A DNA stretch of 46,761 nucleotides from an uncultured Planctomycetota bacterium. GTDB lineage: Bacteria; Planctomycetota; Phycisphaerae; UBA1845; Fen-1342. Where the stretch lies: contig CAADGM010000051.1 in assembly GCA_900696535.1 (NCBI GenBank), positions 1 through 46,761 on the forward strand, written 5' to 3'. Of the stretch, positions 41,218-46,761 are shown one piece after another. Each line of letters begins with the position of its first letter. Positions within the stretch are counted from its first letter, which is position 1. The notes beneath the pieces are model-generated. The model was not told where the DNA came from. It saw only the letters and a list, made by a program, of their open reading frames with translations, and ran no database searches. Made by a program: the position numbers and the translations under genes.

Positions 41218-43606
41218 AGGTAGCTCCGGTCGGGGCGGCCGGGCCGGCGGTGGCCGGGTCGCGAAACAGGTTGGCGGAGAGCGCGACATCGAGGAACGTC
41301 GACCAGGCGGCGCGGTCGCCGGAATGCGTGTCGGCGAAGGCCCGGTCCGGGATGGACTTGAGCTGCCAGCGGGCGCGCTCGAGAGTCCGGGCGGCCTCGG
41401 AGGTGTCACCTCGTCGAAGCTGGATGTTGGCGACCTGGACGAGGGCCGTGAGGCTCTCGGTGCGTCCCTCGATACGGGCGGCGGACTGGTACAGGTCGAG
41501 GGCCTGGTCGAGCGCGTCCGGATCATTAAGCTCGAAGAGGCAATCGGCGCGGTAGAGCAGGGCGAGCGCCGCCTGCGCTGCCGTGGTCTCGTCCCCCCCA
41601 CCGCCGGTTGCCAGGACCTGGTAGATCTCTCCGTAGAGGTCAGCGGCGGCCTGAAGCCGGCGGCGGCTCTCGGCCACGGCGGCGGGAGCCACAGCATCTG
41701 GCGGTGCGGCTCGAAGAAGCTCGGCGCTGCGGCGGAGGGCTCCGGCCTTGAGCAGGAGCGCGGTGAACCGCTCGGGATCCGCTGGATAGAGAGTCTGGAA
41801 ATCCTCGAGCCGGGCGACCGCATCGCCGTACCGGCCGGCGGCATACAGCAGCTCACCCAGTGTCAGAAGCGCGTCGCGATAGCCTGCCGCGGAGGGGGCG
41901 ACGCTGCCGCCGGCGAGGAGGTCGCTCAGGAGCTGCTCGGCCTCGGCGTAGCGATCGGCGCCCAACGAGATCAGCGACTTGGCGGCCTGGACGCGTGCGG
42001 TGGCCGCCTCGTTGAGCGCGGGATAGCCGTCGATGCGGCGGCGGTACCAGTGCAGGGCTTCCGCGGGCCGACCAAGGGCGTCGCTGGCCTGCGCGAGGCG
42101 AAGCAGGGCGACCGGGGCGCGCGGGTCGTCGTCGCGGTTGGTGACGAAGCGCGCGAAGAGGCGGCTGGCGTCCTCCAGGCGACCAGCCTGGTCGAACTGA
42201 TCGGCCGCCGCAAAGAGCAGGTCGGGCAGTTCGGCGGGTCGGCGTGCGGCCAGGTCCGCGGCTTGTTCGAACGCGGCCGCGGCGGCGGCGCGGTGGGCCC
42301 GGGCGTCAGTGGGTTCGGTCGCTGCGTCGGCCGCTTCGCGTCCCGCCTGGCCCAGGGCGTCGAGCAGCGCGCGGCGTGTGTCGGGTGGTTCGTCGACGGC
42401 GAGCTCAACGGTCAGCGCGCCTACGAGAACGGCGTTGGCAGCGCGGCCGGCGGCGCGGAGCGCGCGGAACTGGGTGAGCGATTCGCGTCGCGCGGCGCTA
42501 CGCAGCACGGGCAGCCAGGCGGAAGCGCCGGTTTCGGCGCGGGTGAGTTGCTGCCGCAATGCATCCAGAGCCTCGTCGAGTCGATCGAGCGCGACCAGGG
42601 CGGCGAAGCGCGCCACGGCTGCGTCGATGTTCAGCTCGGGGTCGCTGCTGGCGGCCAGCACGACATCGAGCTCGGCCAGCGCCTCGTCGGCGCGCCGCTG
42701 GGCGAGTGCTGCCCGGCCGGCCAGACAGCGGTTTAGGAGTTCGAGGTGCCCGAACCGGTTGAGCGCGGCGTCGGTGCCGTTGGCGCGGACCCAGTCGTCG
42801 ACCCAGCGGGCGATGGCCTCGGCCTGGGCTGGACGGTCCTCGGCCAACGAGACGAGGCCGTCGAGATAGTCACCGTAGCCCCGTAACCGCGCGAGCGCGA
42901 GACGCTCGGCGTGGGCGTCGAAGCGGCGGCGTGCGAGGCCAGGGTCGGCGCGGTCGAGTGCGTCCCGGACCCATGCGCGCAGAGCCCACCAGGTCAGCTC
43001 GGGGGCGAGGTCGGGGTCGGCGAGGAGGCGCTCGGCGCACGCGGAGCGCCGTGGCAGCAGTGCCGGCGCGTCACGAAGCACGCCGACGATTTGCGTCGCG
43101 GCTTGGCGGCGCGAGGCCGGCGGTGCGTCCGCCGTAAGCAGTTCGAGGAAGCCGGCGAGCGCGGCCTCGTGTTCGGCGAGCCAGAGGTGAGCGTAGGCCC
43201 GCCGCAGCGCGCGGGCGGGCGACGCGGGTCTTCCGAGCGCGGTAGCCAGCTCCTCGTGGGCGAGAACCTGGCGGGCCGCCTCGGGGCGGGGCTTCGACTG
43301 GCGGGATTCTGACCGATAAACTAGGTCAGCCAGGCGCTCTCGAAAGGCCGCCTGGATGTCCTGGGGTAAGTCGTGTCCCGGGCTGTCCAGCAGGCGCTCC
43401 AGACCTTGGGCGGCGGCTTCGAGGTCGCCGCTTTGCTCGAGCAGGTCGACCTCGTCGATGGCTGTGCGAACGTCGATCGAACGCGGGCTTGGGGAGAACC
43501 GGGCGATGGTGAGTGCGGCGACGGCCACAGCGAGCAGCGCGAGCGGCACTTGCCATCGGCCGACAAGGAGCGAAGACCAGCTTGGTGGTACTTGCGGCAC
43601 GCTCAT
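41192..43606 (-). CDS. large TPR-repeat membrane-anchored protein at the head of the flagellar cluster
   Basis: An 804-residue protein starting MSVPQVPP at 43606. One TM helix (about 19-36) anchors it and the rest lies, probably, in the periplasm. About a dozen helix-turn-helix pairs with TPR spacing follow: for example LEAAAQGLERLLDSPGHD, AEALHWYRRRIDGYPALNEAA, GRYGDAVARLEDFQTLYPADPERF and LDQALDLYQSAARIEGR. No catalytic motif is seen. The layout recalls outer-membrane or peptidoglycan scaffold proteins. It overlaps the FlgN-like gene, suggesting a flagellar or envelope-scaffold role. I give no gene name. Confidence 0.78.
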   Translation of the reverse strand: MSVPQVPPSWSSLLVGRWQVPLALLAVAVAALTIARFSPSPRSIDVRTAIDEVDLLEQSGDLEAAAQGLERLLDSPGHDLPQDIQAAFRERLADLVYRSESRQSKPRPEAARQVLAHEELATALGRPASPARALRRAYAHLWLAEHEAALAGFLELLTADAPPASRRQAATQIVGVLRDAPALLPRRSACAERLLADPDLAPELTWWALRAWVRDALDRADPGLARRRFDAHAERLALARLRGYGDYLDGLVSLAEDRPAQAEAIARWVDDWVRANGTDAALNRFGHLELLNRCLAGRAALAQRRADEALAELDVVLAASSDPELNIDAAVARFAALVALDRLDEALDALRQQLTRAETGASAWLPVLRSAARRESLTQFRALRAAGRAANAVLVGALTVELAVDEPPDTRRALLDALGQAGREAADAATEPTDARAHRAAAAAAFEQAADLAARRPAELPDLLFAAADQFDQAGRLEDASRLFARFVTNRDDDPRAPVALLRLAQASDALGRPAEALHWYRRRIDGYPALNEAATARVQAAKSLISLGADRYAEAEQLLSDLLAGGSVAPSAAGYRDALLTLGELLYAAGRYGDAVARLEDFQTLYPADPERFTALLLKAGALRRSAELLRAAPPDAVAPAAVAESRRRLQAAADLYGEIYQVLATGGGGDETTAAQAALALLYRADCLFELNDPDALDQALDLYQSAARIEGRTESLTALVQVANIQLRRGDTSEAARTLERARWQLKSIPDRAFADTHSGDRAAWSTFLDVALSANLFRDPATAGPAAPTGATYDGQPSPN

Positions 43607-43828
43607 CCCACACCGCACGGGTGTATTGGCTGCGTGGAGCGGCGGGCGATGGAGCCGAAGGCACAACCGCCCCACTGAGCCTTATCGGATGGATGTGATC
43701 GGCGGGTGGATCGAAAGTTGCGCGGCGACGCACCGGCGGCAGCATGGCAGCCGTATGGTCTGGAGCGGGCCGACGCCGGCGCAGTTGGCGGCGAGCCGTC
43801 AGGGCACCGGGACGAATGAGGTTGAGGC
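43607..43828. promoter_or_regulatory. 222-bp divergent region between the flagellar cluster and the diguanylate cyclase gene
   Basis: This gap holds the start region of both transcripts: the TPR gene going left and the GGDEF gene going right. A sigma-54-type site for the latter is at 43707-43721. For the former I found no clear promoter; TCCGATAAGG near 43680 (minus) looks like a sigma-28 -10 but lacks a TAAA -35. Confidence 0.4.
43707..43721 (+). promoter_or_regulatory. candidate sigma-54 promoter of the diguanylate cyclase gene
   Basis: TGGATCGAAAGTTGC has GG (-24) and GC (-12) with the required 10-base spacing, a perfect TTGC, and TGG-xx-C in the -24 box. It would start transcription near 43733, about 95 nt before the GTG start. 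Confidence 0.4.
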
Positions 43829-45184
43829 GTGAGTAGCGTGGCCGAATCGCCCCTGGTCGATGTCTTGCTCGTGACGGCTGATCCGGCGCTGCGTGAGTTG
43901 GTGAGCCGCAGCCGCACGGCGGGCGTTGAGCTCGTTTGTGTGACGGGAGCGGAACTGCGGGAGCGGTCGGGGCTGCGCGCTCGGCAGGTCTGGGTGGACC
44001 TGGACACGACGCCGGAGCCACTGCTGCCGGTGGGCTCGGGTCGCGTGTACTTTTACACGGATGCGCGGGCGCTTCCGGAGGGGCTGCCCGCAGGACTGCT
44101 GGTGCGCAAGCCGTGCGCCGCGGCGTTATTCGCGACGTTGTGGGCCGAGGTGGTCGGTGATGGCCTGGGCCAACGGGGGAGCGGGGGAAGGGAGTCGGCG
44201 CTTCCGGCGTGGCTGGCGGACTACCACGAGCTGGGTTTGGAGGAGCTTTGCCGGCGGATTGCGCGGGGGTTGCCGGCCCGATTGGGCTATCGCGTCGGCT
44301 CGGTTTACTTGCATGACGGCGAGGCACGCGTGCTGACGCTGGCGGCGACGTCGCACGGCCGTCCGATCGAGCGGATCATCCGACTCGACGACGCGCAACG
44401 TTTCCCCGCGGCGGCTGTGGCGAGCACGGGGCAGGTGCTGCGGACGGAGCACGCCTGGGACGAGTGGTTGGCGCGCGGCATCGTGCGGCCGGGCGACTTC
44501 CCGTATGCGGATGGGGCCTGCCTGCTGGCGCCACTGAGCACGGGCGGCGAGATGTGGGGCGTGGTGTGTTTGTGCGAGCGGACGCACGTACCGGTGAGCG
44601 AAGATGACGAACTGCTTCGCCAGGTGTTCGCGTTCCTGGCGCGCTGCCTGCGTCATGCGCGGCTGTACGAAGCGGCGCGGCACGAGGCGCGGATCGACTC
44701 GCTGACGGGGCTCTACAACCAGCGTTGGATGACCGAGTCGCTGGACCGCGAGATCCGCCGGGCGGAGCGCTATGCGTCGCCGCTGGCCTTGCTCATGGTC
44801 GACCTCGACGGGCTCAAGGCGATCAACGATCAGCGTGGGCACGCGGCGGGCGCCGCGGCCCTGCGGCATGCGGCCAAGCGGTTCCTGCGGGTGCTGCGGC
44901 AGTCGGACGGCGCCGCGCGTACCGGCGGGGACGAGTTCTGCATTGTCTTGCCGGAGACAGCGGCGACGGGCGCGGAGCAGGTCGCGCGGCGCCTGCTGGA
45001 GTCGTTTCGCGAGGCGGCGCCGGAGCTGGAGTTGTGTGGGGGGCAGCTCACGGCGAGCATCGGGGTGGCGGAGTGGGAGCGGGGGATGGATGCGGAGCAG
45101 CTTCGCGACGCGGCGGACCGGGCGATGTACCGGGCGAAGCAGGCGGGGGGCAACCAGGTTGCGATTGCGGCCGGTGCGTCGTAG
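43829..45184 (+). CDS. diguanylate cyclase: degenerate receiver, GAF, GGDEF
   Basis: Makes cyclic di-GMP from two GTP. The 451-residue protein begins at a GTG (43829), or GTG three codons on. Residues 10-110 resemble a receiver (DVLLVTADPA, VWVDLDT, FYTDAR, LLVRKPC), but the acidic pair is reduced to one Asp; Asp57/59 and Lys94 remain. A GAF domain covers about 130-285. The GGDEF domain has LTGLYNQR, MVDLDGLKAINDQ, and GGDEF at 366-370 with the inhibitory site RQSD (357-360) five residues before. It is fully catalytic by motif. It is divergent from the flagellar cluster, which suggests control of motility/biofilm switching. Confidence 0.94.
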   Translation: MSSVAESPLVDVLLVTADPALRELVSRSRTAGVELVCVTGAELRERSGLRARQVWVDLDTTPEPLLPVGSGRVYFYTDARALPEGLPAGLLVRKPCAAALFATLWAEVVGDGLGQRGSGGRESALPAWLADYHELGLEELCRRIARGLPARLGYRVGSVYLHDGEARVLTLAATSHGRPIERIIRLDDAQRFPAAAVASTGQVLRTEHAWDEWLARGIVRPGDFPYADGACLLAPLSTGGEMWGVVCLCERTHVPVSEDDELLRQVFAFLARCLRHARLYEAARHEARIDSLTGLYNQRWMTESLDREIRRAERYASPLALLMVDLDGLKAINDQRGHAAGAAALRHAAKRFLRVLRQSDGAARTGGDEFCIVLPETAATGAEQVARRLLESFREAAPELELCGGQLTASIGVAEWERGMDAEQLRDAADRAMYRAKQAGGNQVAIAAGAS

Positions 45185-45190
45185 CGAGAG

Positions 45191-46690
45191 TCACTTTCTT
45201 CCGAACGCGGCCAGAGCACGCGCGCGGGCGGTTTCGTGCTCGACGATGGGCGGCGGATACGTCTTGAGCGGCGGCTTGCCGGGGGCCGTGCGATCGCGCG
45301 CTTTGCGAACTGGACTCGGATCGCCTGCAAGCCGGAGCGTCGGCTGAGAGAGGGCCTCGGCCAGGCGGCGCGGATCGTGCAGGGCGGCGCGCGGGACCGC
45401 ACGGAGCTCGGGCACCCATGTGCAGATGTACTCGCCGTCGGGATCGAAGCGAGCGGATTGCGCGAAGGGATTGAAGATGCGGAAGTAGGGAGCGGCGTCG
45501 GTGCCGGTGCTGGCGGACCACTGCCAGCCGCCGTTGTTGCTGGCCAGGTCGCCGTCGATCAGGCGTTGCATGAAATAGCGTTCGCCGAGCCGCCAGTCGA
45601 GCAGCAGGTGCTTGCTGAGGAACATGGCAGTGATCATGCGGACGCGGTTGTGCATCCAGCCCTGGGCGTTGAGCTGCCGCATGCCGGCGTCGACGATCGG
45701 GTAACCCGTGCGGCCTTGGCACCAGGCGGTCAGGTGCTCCTCGTCTTGGCGCCACGGCACGCTTTCCGACTCGAGTCGAAACGCGCGACTCATCGACACG
45801 CGCGGATAGCCGACCAGGACGTGGCGATAGAACTCGCGCCAGATCAGCTCACTCATCCAGGTGTCGGGTCCCGGCTGGCCGTCGGTCAGCAGGCCGCGGT
45901 TGGCAGCGCGGGCCGCGGCTAAACAGCGTCGGGGAGAGATGACACCGAGAGTGAGATAGGGTGAGAGGCGGCTGGTCGCTTCGAGCGAGGGGATGTCGCG
46001 TTTGTCGCGGTAGTGCTGGATCTGGGTGGCGATGAAGTCGTCGAGTCGCTTACGGGCGGCTGATTCGGTGGGGGGCCAGAGCGCGGGGTCGGCAGGAACG
46101 CGGTCGAAGCCTTCAAGAGCCGGCGGGATCGGGTCGCTGGCGGCCGGTGGCTCGGGTTGTGCGCGTGGGGTGCCCAGGGGGTCGATGTCGGCGCCGCGGC
46201 CGATACGTTCGATCCAGGCCCGTTTGAATGGCGTGAAGACCGTGTAGAAGCGATCGTCTGTGGTCCGAACGGCGTTGGGCGGCAGGATCGTCTGATCGTC
46301 GAAGGCACGCGTGGCGATGCCGACGGCGGAGAGGGTGACCTGGACAGCCACGTCGCGCCGCGACTCGTTCACTTCGTACTCGCGGTTGAAGTAGACGGCG
46401 TCGCAGGCGTGCTCCACGGCGAGCCGGCGCAGCGTTTGCGGTGCATCGCTGAACCGGTCGGCGGTGCGCACGAGCAGTGGCACGTTCAGCCGCGCGAGTG
46501 ACGTCGAGAGCGATTGCAGGTTGCGCAAGAGGAAGTCGACCTTGACGTCGGCCCAGTCGTGCAGCCGCCACTGGCCAGGGCTGAGGAGAAAGGCCGCCAT
46601 GACGCCGCGGCGCGCTTCACGGCAGGCGGCGTGCAGGGCGCGGTTGTCGTCGATGCGCAGATCGCTGCGCAGCCACACGAGCACACGCAT
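45191..46690 (-). CDS. phrB: deoxyribodipyrimidine photolyase, class I CPD type
   Basis: Light-driven repair of cyclobutane pyrimidine dimers. The 499-residue protein has the N-terminal antenna domain (MRVLVWLRSDLRIDDN; N108/E109 in EVNESRRD, the MTHF-binding pair in E. coli) and a C-terminal FAD domain. The electron-transfer tryptophans are at 313, 366 and 389, with the same spacing as E. coli W306/W359/W382; GWMHNRVRMITAMFLSKHLL and GDLASNNGGWQWSASTGTDAAPYFRIFNP (in part) are the family signatures. GGAGGA lies six bases before the ATG. The stop of an upstream gene overlaps it (TGATG). Confidence 0.97.
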   Translation of the reverse strand: MRVLVWLRSDLRIDDNRALHAACREARRGVMAAFLLSPGQWRLHDWADVKVDFLLRNLQSLSTSLARLNVPLLVRTADRFSDAPQTLRRLAVEHACDAVYFNREYEVNESRRDVAVQVTLSAVGIATRAFDDQTILPPNAVRTTDDRFYTVFTPFKRAWIERIGRGADIDPLGTPRAQPEPPAASDPIPPALEGFDRVPADPALWPPTESAARKRLDDFIATQIQHYRDKRDIPSLEATSRLSPYLTLGVISPRRCLAAARAANRGLLTDGQPGPDTWMSELIWREFYRHVLVGYPRVSMSRAFRLESESVPWRQDEEHLTAWCQGRTGYPIVDAGMRQLNAQGWMHNRVRMITAMFLSKHLLLDWRLGERYFMQRLIDGDLASNNGGWQWSASTGTDAAPYFRIFNPFAQSARFDPDGEYICTWVPELRAVPRAALHDPRRLAEALSQPTLRLAGDPSPVRKARDRTAPGKPPLKTYPPPIVEHETARARALAAFGRK

Positions 46691-46761
46691 CAGCTTCCTC
46701 CGTCGATAGGACCGACGCCCATGCGCTCGCGCGTCGCGCAGGCAGCCGCGCGGATGGCATC
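46690..46761 (-). CDS. C-terminal end of an upstream gene, cut by the window edge
   Basis: The last 23 codons of an open frame read into the window edge, ending ...RERMGVGPIDGGS and stopping at TGA, which shares two bases with the photolyase ATG. The codon use and the GGAGGA ribosome site inside it fit real coupling. The identity cannot be read from this fragment. Confidence 0.4.
   Translation of the reverse strand, partial: DAIRAAACATRERMGVGPIDGGS

Noticed and set aside
43660-43700. Sigma-28 type promoter (TCCGATAAGG) for the TPR gene
   Set aside because: Only the -10 resembles the consensus; there is no TAAA -35 at proper spacing.

Overview
The window is very GC-rich, densely packed DNA and most likely comes from a Planctomycetota bacterium of the Phycisphaerae type. 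That assignment is inferred from protein features. These are a secreted nuclease/phosphatase-fold protein ending in a dockerin-like DxNxDG repeat pair, a Hanks-type Ser/Thr kinase of planctomycete architecture, an LPS-core style sugar/kinase block, and a flagellar cluster that uses both sigma-28 and a sigma-54 type activator. No rRNA, tRNA, CRISPR array, transposase or prophage gene was seen.

Layout. 1-2.5 kb: a small conserved hypothetical protein, an RRM RNA-binding protein and a divergent DEAD-box RNA helicase. 2.7-7.0 kb (minus strand): a secreted endonuclease/exonuclease/phosphatase-family protein with dockerin-like tail, a membrane Ser/Thr kinase and a three-TM DUF5658-like membrane protein. 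7.3-15.8 kb (plus strand): a STAS-domain protein; an envelope polysaccharide block (GT9 heptosyltransferase-like, two WaaP-like sugar kinases, a GT4 glycosyltransferase, a WecA/TagO-type initiating transferase), mostly joined by ATGA overlaps; two crotonase-fold enzymes; and nadC.

15.9-43.6 kb (minus strand): a nearly continuous flagellar supercluster. In transcription order it reads: TPR protein, FlgN-like chaperone, cytoplasmic histidine kinase, NtrC-type regulator, flgB, flgC, fliE, fliF, fliG, fliH, fliI, fliJ, MotE-like protein, fliK, flgD, flgE, fliL, fliN, fliO, fliP, fliQ, fliR, flhB, flhA, flhF, small membrane protein, fliA, small acidic protein. It encodes the MS-ring, part of the C-ring, the full export gate and ATPase complex, hook assembly proteins, and three layers of regulation (two-component/sigma-54, FlhF, sigma-28). 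fliM, flbD, motA/motB and flhG are absent from the places where they usually lie.

43.8-46.8 kb: a diguanylate cyclase (degenerate receiver, GAF, GGDEF with I-site) transcribed away from the flagellar cluster, a convergent class I CPD photolyase, and the C-terminal tail of one more gene cut by the window edge.

The points most worth a second look are the missing fliM/mot/flbD segment together with a FliN carrying a long N-terminal extension, the FliA tail with its overlapping acidic protein, candidate sigma-54 sites, a palindromic repeat placed after fliI and flhB, and a WaaP-like kinase whose catalytic Asp is Asn.
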